A stretch of 9,781 nucleotides of DNA from Coriobacteriales bacterium (GCA_031263665.1 JAISFJ010000064.1:1-9781); one strand, 5' to 3'; positions 1-7,745 are shown, counted from the stretch's first letter. The notes: a model not told the origin generated them from the letters alone. A program made the numbers and translations.

Positions 1-301
1 TGGCGGTTTTGAGGTCGGTGCCGCGCACGTATTCCATGACGATGAAGTAGGTATTGTCCGTATCGTCATGACCCCAATCATAGATGTTGACGATGTAGGG
101 GCTTTGCAGATTGGCCGCCGATTGGGCCTCCTGCTTGAAGCGTGCGGCGAAGGTGGGGTCACTCGCGTACTGCGGCAGCATCACCTTTACGGCGACCGTG
201 CGCCCTAACACCTCATCGGTTGCCTTATAGACCTCGGCCATGCCGCCGATGCCAATTTTTTCAGTTAGCCGATAACGATTACCAAATACTCTGTTAATCA
301 C
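1..301 (-). CDS. pknB: PknB-like Ser/Thr protein kinase, N-terminal part (runs off left edge)
   Basis: About 100 residues of a Hanks-type Ser/Thr kinase are visible; the rest lies beyond position 1. Seen: a glycine-rich loop GIGGMAEV at residues 17-24, the ATP-anchoring lysine in VAVK (K39), the helix-C glutamate in RFKQEAQS (E58), and the hinge-region sequence FIVMEYVRGTDL. These match the N-lobe of PknB/PrkC kinases, which phosphorylate cell-wall and division proteins and usually carry extracellular PASTA repeats; whether this one does cannot be seen. The start is GTG at 301-299, supported by a GGGAG Shine-Dalgarno at 312-308 with 6-nt spacing. No other ATG/GTG/TTG lies in frame in the upstream codons examined. 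It is the last visible gene of the minus-strand operon, 91 bp after the RodA-PBP fusion. The symbol rests on family and locus position. Confidence 0.93.
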   Translation of the reverse strand, partial: MINRVFGNRYRLTEKIGIGGMAEVYKATDEVLGRTVAVKVMLPQYASDPTFAARFKQEAQSAANLQSPYIVNIYDWGHDDTDNTYFIVMEYVRGTDLKTA

Positions 302-302
302 G

Positions 303-374
303 TCAGTCTCCCAAAGGTCTTGGGAAGCAATGATTACCTGTGGTTGCGTTGATGGTGCGGCCTGATGTAATCAT
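303..374 (-). CDS. Possible 23-residue leader peptide ORF upstream of pknB
   Basis: This small reading frame starts at ATG 374-372 and ends in TGA at 305-303, one base before the GTG start of the kinase. An AGAGGA sequence precedes the ATG by 4 nt, much like the AAAGGA site of the first kinase of the operon. The peptide begins MITSGRTINATTGN and has no recognisable domain, signal or membrane segment. It fills nearly the whole gap between the RodA-PBP gene and the kinase gene. Its translation would carry ribosomes through the hairpin that includes the kinase Shine-Dalgarno, so it could couple translation. A frame this short can arise by chance; the case rests on position and the SD-like sequence only. 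Confidence 0.3.
   Translation of the reverse strand: MITSGRTINATTGNHCFPRPLGD
310..324 (-). promoter_or_regulatory. Hairpin including the pknB Shine-Dalgarno
   Basis: On the minus strand the sequence CCCAAGACCTTTGGG can fold into a stem of five Watson-Crick pairs plus one G-T pair with a 3-nt loop. The final GGG is the first part of the GGGAG Shine-Dalgarno of the kinase gene (312-308). Folding would lower ribosome access unless upstream translation opens it. The stem is short, so an effect is inferred. A second perfect 8-bp inverted repeat (ATGATTAC / GTAATCAT on the minus strand, 374-367 and 337-330) covers the start codon of the small leader ORF and could form a competing structure or an operator. 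Confidence 0.35.
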
Positions 375-392
375 CGTTTCCTCTCGTGTCCA

Positions 393-3167
393 TTATAATC
401 CATACGCGTCTATCGCGGCCTGAAGGATGCCGCGGGCTTTCGGAACAGCTGTCCCGGTTGCCGCTTGTTCGATAACGATGGCCACAACAACGGTGCGACC
501 CTCGACCTCCACATATCCTATAAACCAGGAATTATCCCGCTCATTATTTGTCTGGGCCGTGCCGGTCTTCCCATGCACGGTGTAGCCGCCTATCTGCGCG
601 GCTGTGCCGGTACCTTCGCGCACAACGCCGGCCATCGCTTCTTGTACCTTAGCGGCAACGGATGGCGAGATGGCCTCGTCGATGCGCTGCTCCGTAGAGC
701 TTTGCACCGTAGCGCCCTGCGTGCTGACCACCTGCTCGAGAACATGGGGCTTCATGACCACGCCGTCGTTTGCGATTCCTGAGCCCACCATGGCCATCTG
801 CAATACCGTTGTTTGGGGGCCAGGGGGGCTTTTGTGCCGCGAGTTTTGCTCGCCGACGGGCTGGCCAACGCCCGCCCAGGCGGTCTCCCACTGGGTCATC
901 TCGGTGGGGTCGGGCATGAGTGAGGTCGCGGTCTCAAAGTCTGTGTCGAGCGCGCGGTTAAAGCCAAAGCGGTTGGCGGTTGTGCACAGCCTTTCTGAGC
1001 CGATTTCATCCGCTACCTGGGCAAACACGGTATTGGATGAGACCTCAAAAGCCTTGAGCAAAGGGATGGTACCGTAAGTGGCGCCGTCAAAGTTTCTGAT
1101 TTCCGCATTGCCGATTTCGATGGTGCCCGGGGAGTCATAGCTGGTATCGAGCGAGATGCTTCCCTCGGAGAGCGCGCTGGAAAGGGTGACAGTCTTAAAG
1201 GTTGAGCCGGGCGCGTACAGGCCCTGCGTCGCGCGGTTAAACAGGGTTGTGGTCCCTCCGCCCTGGCCGGTTCCGTCGTCGCCGGTTGAGGCGAGCAGGT
1301 CCTCTACCCCATTGTTGTCGTAGGTGGGAGCGCTGGCAGCCGCGAGCACCGCGCCACTTTGCGCGTCGAGCACAACGGCTCCGCCCACCTCGCCCGAAAG
1401 CGCCTGCTCGGCGGCCGTCTGAATGCGCGAATCGAGCGTGAGATAGGTGTCGTTGCCGGGGACGTCCTTATCGGTCAGCACGTCAAGCACGCTGTCCCAG
1501 GAGCTGAATCCCGCTCTGCCCGCGAGCACATCGGCATAGGTCCCCTCCACACCTGCCGAACCATAGGTCGCCGAGGTGTAGCCAACTATATGGGAGGCCA
1601 GCGAGCCCTCCGGATAAACGCGGGTCCACCGCCCGTTGGCATCTTGCTCGCTTTTGGCGAGGACCACCCCGTCAGACGTGAGTATCGCTCCGCGCTGGAT
1701 GTTGATGTTGCGCTCGAGCGTGTGGTTGTTGTGTGGGTCGTGCTGCGTGGCCTCGGCGGTGATGACCATATGCCAGGTGAGGTTGCCGATGAGCAGCGCG
1801 AACAGGCAGGCAAAGCCGGTGACGAGCAGCGTGAGGCGCTTGCCTAAAGTCACGCGGCCTAAGATTCCACCCTCAAAGGTGCTCACGCCTACGAGTTCTT
1901 TTTCGAGGCCGGTACCGCTGTCACTTACGCGCAACAAAAGCCCGACGATGATGAAGCTCGCCAAAAGCGAAGAGCCGCCCTGGCTCATAAAGGGCAAGGT
2001 GACACCCGTTAAAGGGATGAACCGCGTCACGCCGCCAACGATGACAAAGGCCTGCAAGGCGATGGCTGTCGTGAGACCAACGGCGGCAAAGGCGTCCACA
2101 TCGGAGCCCGCCCGCGCCGCGATGGTAAGGCCGCGAACCGTAAACAGCACAAACAACAGCAGGACGGCACTTGCGCCGAAGAGCCCCATCTCTTCGGCGA
2201 TGGCGTCAAAGATGAAATCGCTTGCCACCACGGGGATGAACTCGGGCATACCGCGGCCGATGCCGGTGCCAACAAGCCCACCGTCGGCAAGGGAATACAA
2301 TCCCTGGATGAGCTGGTATCCGGAGGTTTCTCGATAGGAGAAGGGGTCGAGCCAGATGTCGATGCGCGCCTGTACGTGGCTGAAGGCAAAAAAGGCCGCG
2401 ACGCCACCGACGGCGGCCAGCCCCACGCCCATGACCACATAAAACTTACGGCCCGTCGCGACGTAGACCATTATGAGGAACAGCCCGAAGAACAACAGCG
2501 CGCTTCCCAGGTCACGCTCGAACACGACAATCACCATGCTTATCGCCCACATAACGAGCAAAGGAGCGAGGGTTCGCAGGTCGGGAATCGTGAAGCTTCC
2601 TACCCGGCGCCCACCAACCGAGAGCATCTCGCGGTTATCCGCCAGATACCCGGCAAGAAACAGCACTATCAGCACCTTGGCAATCTCGCCCGGTTGGAAG
2701 GAAAGGCCTCCCAGCGAAAGCCAGATTTTGGAGCCGCTTTCATGCGTGGTTCCGATGAACGCCGGCAGCAGCAACAAGACGATGCCAGCGAGCATGAGCA
2801 GGTATTTGTAGCTGCCGAGTTTGTGGACGGAACGCACGAGCACAAGCGTTACCAGCATGGCGGCGATGCCCACAAACAGCCAGATTACCTGGCGAGAAGC
2901 GAGCGTGGGGGCGAGACGCATGACAAAGGCGATGCCGATGCCACTGAGCGCGAAAACGATGGGCAAAATTGCGGGGTCGGCGTTGGGCGCGAGCTTGCGC
3001 AGCGCGAGATGCGAGATGATGAAGGCCACAAAGAGCCCGAGAGGTACCGCCAAGGTCTCAAGGTCTAAGGGGCGGCCGTCATTCATAATAGCTAAAATAA
3101 ATAGCAGTATTATGACCGGAGACGCGGCCAGCAGCAAAAAGAGTTCTGTGGTTCTCCGGCTCATCAT
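393..3167 (-). CDS. RodA/FtsW (SEDS) glycosyltransferase fused to class B penicillin-binding protein
   Basis: One 924-residue frame joins two enzymes usually encoded separately as rodA and pbpA at this locus. Residues 1-415 are a SEDS polymerase with about ten membrane segments. The extracytoplasmic loop has WLDPF (D274, the likely catalytic-loop Asp), then SGYQLIQGLYSLADGGLVGTG, SDFIFDAIAEEMG and the late LPFMSQGGSS. A further hydrophobic segment (about 444-469) serves as the PBP anchor. It is followed by the pedestal start (QRGAILTSDGVVLA) and a transpeptidase domain with all three active-site motifs: STFK (S655-K658), SSN (710-712) and KTG (867-869). Both active sites look intact, so the protein should polymerise and crosslink peptidoglycan at the membrane. 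The start ATG overlaps the phosphatase stop as ATGA, with no clear SD, suggesting translational coupling. No frameshift or stop lies at the junction. The SEDS half could be called RodA or FtsW; the locus favours RodA. Confidence 0.95.
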   Translation of the reverse strand: MMSRRTTELFLLLAASPVIILLFILAIMNDGRPLDLETLAVPLGLFVAFIISHLALRKLAPNADPAILPIVFALSGIGIAFVMRLAPTLASRQVIWLFVGIAAMLVTLVLVRSVHKLGSYKYLLMLAGIVLLLLPAFIGTTHESGSKIWLSLGGLSFQPGEIAKVLIVLFLAGYLADNREMLSVGGRRVGSFTIPDLRTLAPLLVMWAISMVIVVFERDLGSALLFFGLFLIMVYVATGRKFYVVMGVGLAAVGGVAAFFAFSHVQARIDIWLDPFSYRETSGYQLIQGLYSLADGGLVGTGIGRGMPEFIPVVASDFIFDAIAEEMGLFGASAVLLLFVLFTVRGLTIAARAGSDVDAFAAVGLTTAIALQAFVIVGGVTRFIPLTGVTLPFMSQGGSSLLASFIIVGLLLRVSDSGTGLEKELVGVSTFEGGILGRVTLGKRLTLLVTGFACLFALLIGNLTWHMVITAEATQHDPHNNHTLERNINIQRGAILTSDGVVLAKSEQDANGRWTRVYPEGSLASHIVGYTSATYGSAGVEGTYADVLAGRAGFSSWDSVLDVLTDKDVPGNDTYLTLDSRIQTAAEQALSGEVGGAVVLDAQSGAVLAAASAPTYDNNGVEDLLASTGDDGTGQGGGTTTLFNRATQGLYAPGSTFKTVTLSSALSEGSISLDTSYDSPGTIEIGNAEIRNFDGATYGTIPLLKAFEVSSNTVFAQVADEIGSERLCTTANRFGFNRALDTDFETATSLMPDPTEMTQWETAWAGVGQPVGEQNSRHKSPPGPQTTVLQMAMVGSGIANDGVVMKPHVLEQVVSTQGATVQSSTEQRIDEAISPSVAAKVQEAMAGVVREGTGTAAQIGGYTVHGKTGTAQTNNERDNSWFIGYVEVEGRTVVVAIVIEQAATGTAVPKARGILQAAIDAYGL

Positions 3168-4246
3168 TGACTCGATTTCGACTGCTTTTCGTAGTGCTCG
3201 CGATAGTTCGCTATGATGGTCTTTGCCTCGTCAAACGAGCTGGTTTGGATGCCTTCTTCCAGTTCGCTGGCGGTTGTGGGGGGAAGCGAGGCCACGGGAA
3301 TGTTGGTCTGTTCTTCAAACCACTGGAGCCTGACGCCCATCGTCTCTCCGGGTAATCCGCGGTACAGTGTCACCTGGCCGCCCTCGTCGATGAGGAAAAA
3401 CGCGTTGCGTGCGTAGGCGTACAGCCCGCCAATCGCACCCGCTACAAGCAGGACAAAGACAAGGAGAAATACCGCTATTCCCCAGGTAAACCGGCGTTTT
3501 TGTCGCTTTTCGGCTTGGGGGTCAACCTCGCTGACGTCAACGACGATGGCCGTGATGTTGTCATGGCCGCCCGCGTTGTTTGCCGCGTCAATGAGTGCGT
3601 CGGCGGCTTGTTGCGGGTCGGGGTTTTCGGTCAGTATGTTTTGCAGGGTGGCGGTGTTCAGCATACCGGTGAGCCCGTCGGAGCACAGCATGAGCCGTTC
3701 TCCCGCGTGAAGGCGCATCTCGTAGATGTCGGGCCGTACGTGTGGGTCGGAGCCGAGCGCGCGCGTGATGACCGAGCGGTCGGGATGGGTGCGTGCTTCC
3801 TCGCGGGTGATTTGCCCTGATGAGATGAGCTCTGCGACGACCGAATGGTCGCGGGTGATTTGGCGCAACTGCCCCTTTTGCAAAAGGTAGGCGCGGGAAT
3901 CGCCGATTTGCGCGACGAGAAGCCGGTCGTCTTCGATGACCGCGGCGGTAAGCGTGGTGCCCATGCCCGCTCGGCCCAAGCCTTCTCGCGCGCCTCGAAT
4001 GATGGCACTGTTTGATTCGGCCACCGCGCGCTCGAGTGCTTCGGGGTCGGCCGTGGTGATTGCGGCTTCCTCAAAGGTGCGGATGGCGAGTTCGCTTGCC
4101 ACCTCGCCGGCCGCGTGGCCTCCCATGCCATCGGCGACCACGTAAAGGGGAGGCTTAACGAGCAGAGAATCCTCGTTATGCTCGCGTATCTGCCCCACAT
4201 CGGTGCGGGAGCCAACCGGCAGAGCCTTTTGCGACCTTGTTTTCAT
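3164..4246 (-). CDS. pstP: PstP-like PP2C protein phosphatase with one TM segment
   Basis: This 360-residue protein is a PPM/PP2C metal-dependent Ser/Thr phosphatase. The N-terminal catalytic domain (about 10-240) shows the family motifs: REHNED (21-26), VADGMGGHAAGE with D39-G40, GTT at 96-98, IGDSRAYL (114-121), DHS (133-135), CSDGL with D190, and GHDN with D229. The metal-binding aspartates are all present. A basic stretch KRQKRR (247-252) precedes one membrane segment (about 254-278), then an extracytoplasmic tail of about 80 residues containing VTLYRGLPGE, like the tail of actinobacterial PstP. It should reverse the operon kinases and dephosphorylate the FHA proteins. It overlaps the FHA gene before it and the RodA-PBP gene after it, both as ATGA, so the three are probably translationally coupled. 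Confidence 0.95.
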   Translation of the reverse strand: MKTRSQKALPVGSRTDVGQIREHNEDSLLVKPPLYVVADGMGGHAAGEVASELAIRTFEEAAITTADPEALERAVAESNSAIIRGAREGLGRAGMGTTLTAAVIEDDRLLVAQIGDSRAYLLQKGQLRQITRDHSVVAELISSGQITREEARTHPDRSVITRALGSDPHVRPDIYEMRLHAGERLMLCSDGLTGMLNTATLQNILTENPDPQQAADALIDAANNAGGHDNITAIVVDVSEVDPQAEKRQKRRFTWGIAVFLLVFVLLVAGAIGGLYAYARNAFFLIDEGGQVTLYRGLPGETMGVRLQWFEEQTNIPVASLPPTTASELEEGIQTSSFDEAKTIIANYREHYEKQSKSSQ

Positions 4247-4656
4247 GAGAAGCTCACTCGCATGGTCACATCGCCAATGCCTATGGTGTCGCCGTCCTCA
4301 AGCTGGGTGGCGCCGTGGACGCGCGTGCCGTTGACCGTTGTTCCGTTGGTGGAGTCGAGGTCCTCGACGATGAGGTTTTCGGCGAGGCGGGAGATGCGCG
4401 CGTGTCGCCCCGAGACGTACGAAGCGGCTATCACGATGTCCGCTCCGGGTGCGCGTCCCACGATAACAGGGCCGTTGACGTTTATTTTTACGCCGCGGAG
4501 TTCGCGCGGGCCGTGCTGTATGGTAACCGTCCAGGTGGCGTCTTTGCGGTTTTGCCCGCGCACGAGTCCGATTCCCGTTCGCATGACCGCGAACAAAAAC
4601 AGAAAGAGTAACGCGATGAGCAGGATTCTGCCAACAAATAAGGTGATGTCAATCAC
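4243..4656 (-). CDS. fhaB: FhaB-like membrane-anchored FHA-domain protein
   Basis: This 137-residue protein has one N-terminal membrane segment (about 4-26), a short linker and a C-terminal FHA domain (about 62-136). FHA domains bind phosphothreonine peptides; the binding residues are present: G67-R68, S82-G-R-H85 and the DSTNGT loop (101-106) with NG at 109-110. The layout matches actinobacterial FhaB/FipA, which links kinase signalling to division and wall proteins. I chose GTG at 4656 because an AGGAG site lies 7 nt upstream (4668-4664) and the membrane segment starts right after it. The frame stays open back to an ATG at 4809, but that extension is a His/Arg-rich shadow of the preceding FHA gene. 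The stop overlaps the phosphatase start as ATGA; the gap to the gene before is 23 bp. Confidence 0.92.
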   Translation of the reverse strand: MIDITLFVGRILLIALLFLFLFAVMRTGIGLVRGQNRKDATWTVTIQHGPRELRGVKINVNGPVIVGRAPGADIVIAASYVSGRHARISRLAENLIVEDLDSTNGTTVNGTRVHGATQLEDGDTIGIGDVTMRVSFS

Positions 4657-4679
4657 GAGGTCGCTCCTGTCATCAGATC

Positions 4680-5708
4680 TCAGTCCTCCCTGAATGCCAG
4701 CGTTGTTATGCCGACGGTAATCTGGTCGCCGGTGCGAAGCAGAGCGGTGGTGATGGTGTCGCCGTTGAGCTGTGTTCCGTTGGTGGAGCCGAGGTCGGTG
4801 AGCTTCCACGTACCGACCACGTCTTGGGTGAGTTGGGCGTGCTGGCGTGAAATATTCGCGTCGTCTAACGCGATGTCACACGAGCTGTCGCGACCCAAAA
4901 CCATGACGGTTTTGGTGAGCGCGTAGCTTTTGCCTGCGTTGATATTGGTGAGGCGTGCCTGCCTGGCCGTTGCGGGAGAGGGAATCGAGGGGTGTGAGGA
5001 TGCCGCCTGCGCGGGTGTTGGTGGTGGAGGCGTTGTTGGGGAGAAGCCGGGGAGGCTATCGAGGGCGTTTTGCGGGCGGTCGTTTACCGGTGAGTCCGCT
5101 TGTAGGTCTGCCAGCGCGCCGCCCACCAGCGCGCCGCCCACCTGGGCCCCGCCTGCGGCGAGGGGCGTGGAAGGGTTGCCTTTGACTTCCGGCACTCTGA
5201 TTACCGGCGGCAGCACGGCGGACGCTCCGGCAATGCCCGACTCGGCCTCATCGATAGCTAAGGCGCCTTTCGCCGCTGAGGCCTTGTTGCTGATTCCGTA
5301 AAACTCCATCTCCTCCTCGCGAAGTTGCGCGATGATGGGAGCCGCAACATTTTCCGCGATGACATCAAACTTGCCGCTTTTGAGTTTGCTGTCCACGATG
5401 AAGCGAACGAGCGGGCGGCCGTCAAACTTCAAGCCGGCCTGCGTGCCCTTGCCCACGAGGTAGGTTTCTATTTCCGCGGCCATGGTGGGGTAAAAGCCGA
5501 AGAGCTTGCGATTGTCGTTTTCGTTCACGAGCACGGTGTAGAGCGTGGGCGCGTACTGTTTGCCGGCGCCCACGAGCTTCTCGCGGTTCATGTGCTTCTC
5601 AGCACGTTTGGCTATCTGAGCAGGCTCGATGGGGCCACGGAAAACCGTGCCCGCCGCCCGGTCAAAGGCGCTGTCGAGTCCTCCTTCGATTCGTGAGAAC
5701 AGTCCCAC
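4680..5708 (-). CDS. fhaA: FhaA-like protein: DUF3662 domain plus C-terminal FHA domain
   Basis: This 342-residue soluble protein begins with the FhaA N-terminal domain (DUF3662, about 2-120; GLFSRIEGGLDSAFDRAAG opening). A long low-complexity linker rich in Gly, Ala, Pro and Ser follows (about 145-250). The C-terminal FHA domain (about 262-341) keeps the phosphothreonine-binding residues G272-R273, S287-R-Q-H290 and the LGSTNGT loop (306-312) with NG at 315-316. In mycobacteria FhaA binds phosphorylated partners, including the MviN/MurJ pseudokinase region, and modulates wall synthesis; the same role here is inferred. The start is GTG at 5708, set by a strong AGGAGGT site (5720-5714, 5-nt spacing) that lies inside the last codons of the upstream kinase. 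Only one base separates the two genes. A 15-bp tandem duplication lies in the linker. Confidence 0.94.
   Translation of the reverse strand: MGLFSRIEGGLDSAFDRAAGTVFRGPIEPAQIAKRAEKHMNREKLVGAGKQYAPTLYTVLVNENDNRKLFGFYPTMAAEIETYLVGKGTQAGLKFDGRPLVRFIVDSKLKSGKFDVIAENVAAPIIAQLREEEMEFYGISNKASAAKGALAIDEAESGIAGASAVLPPVIRVPEVKGNPSTPLAAGGAQVGGALVGGALADLQADSPVNDRPQNALDSLPGFSPTTPPPPTPAQAASSHPSIPSPATARQARLTNINAGKSYALTKTVMVLGRDSSCDIALDDANISRQHAQLTQDVVGTWKLTDLGSTNGTQLNGDTITTALLRTGDQITVGITTLAFRED
5111..5140. repeat. Perfect 15-bp tandem duplication in the fhaA linker
   Basis: Two adjacent identical copies of CCAGCGCGCCGCCCA occupy 5111-5125 and 5126-5140. On the coding (minus) strand they give the repeated Gly-Gly-Ala pattern in GGALVGGALAD. 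Being a multiple of three, copy changes would keep the frame and only alter linker length, as expected of replication slippage. Confidence 0.9.
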
Positions 5709-5709
5709 G

Positions 5710-7692
5710 TTAGACCTCCTCAGGTTGTAACGCGTCCGCTGACACGCCCGACAGAGACACGATAAGTACCAGTATAAACGAAAGAGCGAGTGAGGCGGTA
5801 TCGGCGACGATAGTAGTCAGCGGAACGCCTGGGTTGATAAGCAGGGGCGCGGCTATGCAAAACGCGGCGATTACCAAGGCGGCGCACACGGTGCCAGCCG
5901 TTGCCGAGCCGATGGTGCCGCGCGAGGCAAGCAGAGCCAGTACCAGGGAAGATAAGATGAACGCGACCAGCGTTGCCCAGGTCAGCGGCAGACTGAAGGT
6001 CGCAAGCAATGAGCTGGGGATGATGCCGTCTTGTGGCAGGAGTAAAAGGCCGGTCGAGGTGATATGCCCCGTATCGGTTAGCGTTGCCAAGGTGATGAGT
6101 AAGAGTCCCTGCGCCACTGTCGCCGCCACCGCGCGTTTCCACGGAAGAAGAAGGCCGGCGAGCAAAGGCAACGCAAAGCCCAACCAAAGTGCTCCGAGCA
6201 GGGGAGTGAGCATCACCACGGTTGAATCGACGCCTCCTTTACGCCCAAAGAACAACCACCAGATGATGAGCGATGCGCCGAGCGCGATGCCAACAAGAGG
6301 TGAGCCGCGTGCGATGATGCCAGCGACAAGGGCGATGCAGGCGAGCGCGCTGCCGAGCCGTGGCGCCAAAAGCCCAGCGAGTGCTACCAGGGCGATGAGG
6401 CCTATGAGGATGGTGAGCGCCAGGTTGGATTGGGGCAGCTCTGCGAGTTGCGAAAATGTGTTGGTGGGGGTGAGTGTGGGGGATTTTGCGAGTTGCTCAA
6501 ATCCGCTCAGGCCGGTGAAGGTAAAGCTCCCGCAGGCAAGCGCGGCGAGCAGACGGCCAAGCATCCCACGTACGCGACCGGGAACACGCTCCCACAGCGT
6601 CGGCTTAATCAGCGCGTCATCGCCGTAGCCGCCGCCGTAGCCGCCGTAGTCATCGTAGCCGCCCCGCACATCGGAGCCGCCCCGCCCACCCTCGTTTTTG
6701 TCGCGCCCCGCACGTCCCGCACGTCCCGCGGATTCGCTTTCGCCACCGTTTGCGCCCCGCTTTTTGCCCGCGGCGCCGTTCGCCTCGCCCTCATCCACAT
6801 CCGCCTGATGCCACTCGTCGGTAAACGCCACTTCATCGAGTTCGCGTTCGTTGACACGCCGCTTGAGCTTTCTTCGCCCACTTTGCGGGTTGCCAAGCAG
6901 CGGGCTTATCTCGGCGAGGAACGGGGCGATGCTGTCAAAGCGCTGCCACTTATCCGCCATGAGCGCCTTGATGATGGGCTCGTCTAAGGCGAGATCGAGT
7001 TCGGGGCGTAGCGCTGAGGGCAAAGGGAGCGGGTCGTTTAAGATGCGCTCAAGCGAGGCATCGGCGCTTTTTGTGAGAAAGGGATTTTTGCCGGTGAGCA
7101 GTTGGTACAGCAGGATTGCCAGGGCCCAAAGGTCGGTGCGTACGTCCACGTCTTCCTGTGTGAGCTGCTCGGGGGGCATGTAGCCGACGGTTCCGCCCTG
7201 TGGCTCGGCAAACCCGACGGTTCCCGAGAGTTCGGCCAGGCCAAAATCGGTTACTTTGATGTGCCCTTTGTGGTCGATGAGGATGTTGTCCGGTGTGATG
7301 TCGAGGTGGAGCACCTGGTTCTCGTGGGCATATTCGAGTGCGGCGGCAACATCGGCTACGAGGGTGGCGATGGTGTCGAGGTCGAGCAGAGAGCGGCTTT
7401 CTTTGAGCAGCATACTGAGCGTAGGGCCGTCCACATACTCCATGATGATGAGCGCTTCGCTGCCGGTGACCTCAAAGTCGAGCACATTGACGATACGAGC
7501 ATCGTTGAGCAGCGCCGCCGTGCGTGCCTCCTGAATGCCCACAAGGTCGGTCTCGTCTGAGGCCAGCAAAATACGCTTGATGGCAACCCTGCGCTGCAGG
7601 CGACTGTCCCAAGCAACATCGACCGTCCCAAAGCCGCCTCTGCCCTTGGTCTCAAGCAAACGATAACGATTAAGAATAAGCGGACGTACCAT
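5710..7692 (-). CDS. Polytopic membrane Ser/Thr protein kinase
   Basis: This 660-residue protein has an N-terminal kinase domain (about 9-265), a disordered charged and Gly/Tyr-rich linker (about 275-365) and a C-terminal hydrophobic region (about 381-650) with roughly eight to ten membrane segments. Kinase residues seen: GRGGFG loop (17-22), VAIK lysine K39, helix-C E55, catalytic loop HLDITPDN (129-136) with catalytic D131 and N136, DFG (149-151), MPPEQ (172-176) and D187 in TDLWALA. HRD is HLD (non-RD), and the usual Lys two residues after the Asp is Thr133; Ser/Thr at this place occurs in some active bacterial kinases, so activity is likely but not certain. The membrane domain matches no sensor I can name. 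It heads the operon. ATG 7692 has an AAAGGA site 4 nt upstream, and its last codons hold the fhaA ribosome site. It sits where FHA and PP2C partners would read and erase its marks. Confidence 0.92.
   Translation of the reverse strand: MVRPLILNRYRLLETKGRGGFGTVDVAWDSRLQRRVAIKRILLASDETDLVGIQEARTAALLNDARIVNVLDFEVTGSEALIIMEYVDGPTLSMLLKESRSLLDLDTIATLVADVAAALEYAHENQVLHLDITPDNILIDHKGHIKVTDFGLAELSGTVGFAEPQGGTVGYMPPEQLTQEDVDVRTDLWALAILLYQLLTGKNPFLTKSADASLERILNDPLPLPSALRPELDLALDEPIIKALMADKWQRFDSIAPFLAEISPLLGNPQSGRRKLKRRVNERELDEVAFTDEWHQADVDEGEANGAAGKKRGANGGESESAGRAGRAGRDKNEGGRGGSDVRGGYDDYGGYGGGYGDDALIKPTLWERVPGRVRGMLGRLLAALACGSFTFTGLSGFEQLAKSPTLTPTNTFSQLAELPQSNLALTILIGLIALVALAGLLAPRLGSALACIALVAGIIARGSPLVGIALGASLIIWWLFFGRKGGVDSTVVMLTPLLGALWLGFALPLLAGLLLPWKRAVAATVAQGLLLITLATLTDTGHITSTGLLLLPQDGIIPSSLLATFSLPLTWATLVAFILSSLVLALLASRGTIGSATAGTVCAALVIAAFCIAAPLLINPGVPLTTIVADTASLALSFILVLIVSLSGVSADALQPEEV
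6613..6786 (-). repeat. Low-complexity, repeat-built linker of the membrane kinase
   Basis: Kinase residues about 303-360 are built from simple repeats. There is a GRAGRAGR stretch whose DNA contains two tandem 9-bp units (CCCGCACGT at 6707-6715 and 6716-6724, plus strand). It is followed by Gly/Arg/Asp-rich sequence and a Gly-Tyr-Asp tract (YDDYGGYGGGYGDD). It separates the cytosolic kinase domain from the membrane segments and is probably disordered. Confidence 0.8.
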
Positions 7693-7717
7693 AGTTTCCT
7701 TTGGAGAACGTTTAAGC

Positions 7718-7745
7718 TGCGTTAAAGTACTGCGTTAATGCGTTA
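7718..7745. repeat. Three TGCGTTA direct repeats in the operon leader
   Basis: The heptamer TGCGTTA occurs at 7718-7724, 7731-7737 and 7739-7745 on the plus strand, within the presumed 5' leader of the minus-strand operon. The last copy is part of a small dyad, GCGT-T-ACGC (7740-7748). This could be a regulator site or chance; no known operator is recognised. Confidence 0.4.

Noticed and set aside
2376..3068. Long plus-strand open frame opposite the RodA-PBP gene
   Set aside because: It lies wholly antisense to a SEDS domain with clear motifs; its product is a charged, low-sense sequence with no domain. It is a codon-bias shadow. The same holds for plus-strand frames at 604-1077, 1359-1847, 1636-2337, 3500-3820, 5834-6628, 6430-6987 and 7102-7560.
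4657..4809. N-terminal extension of the FhaB-like protein to ATG 4809
   Set aside because: The extra 51 residues overlap the FhaA FHA domain in another frame and are His/Arg-rich noise; GTG 4656 has a well-placed AGGAG and gives the usual family length.
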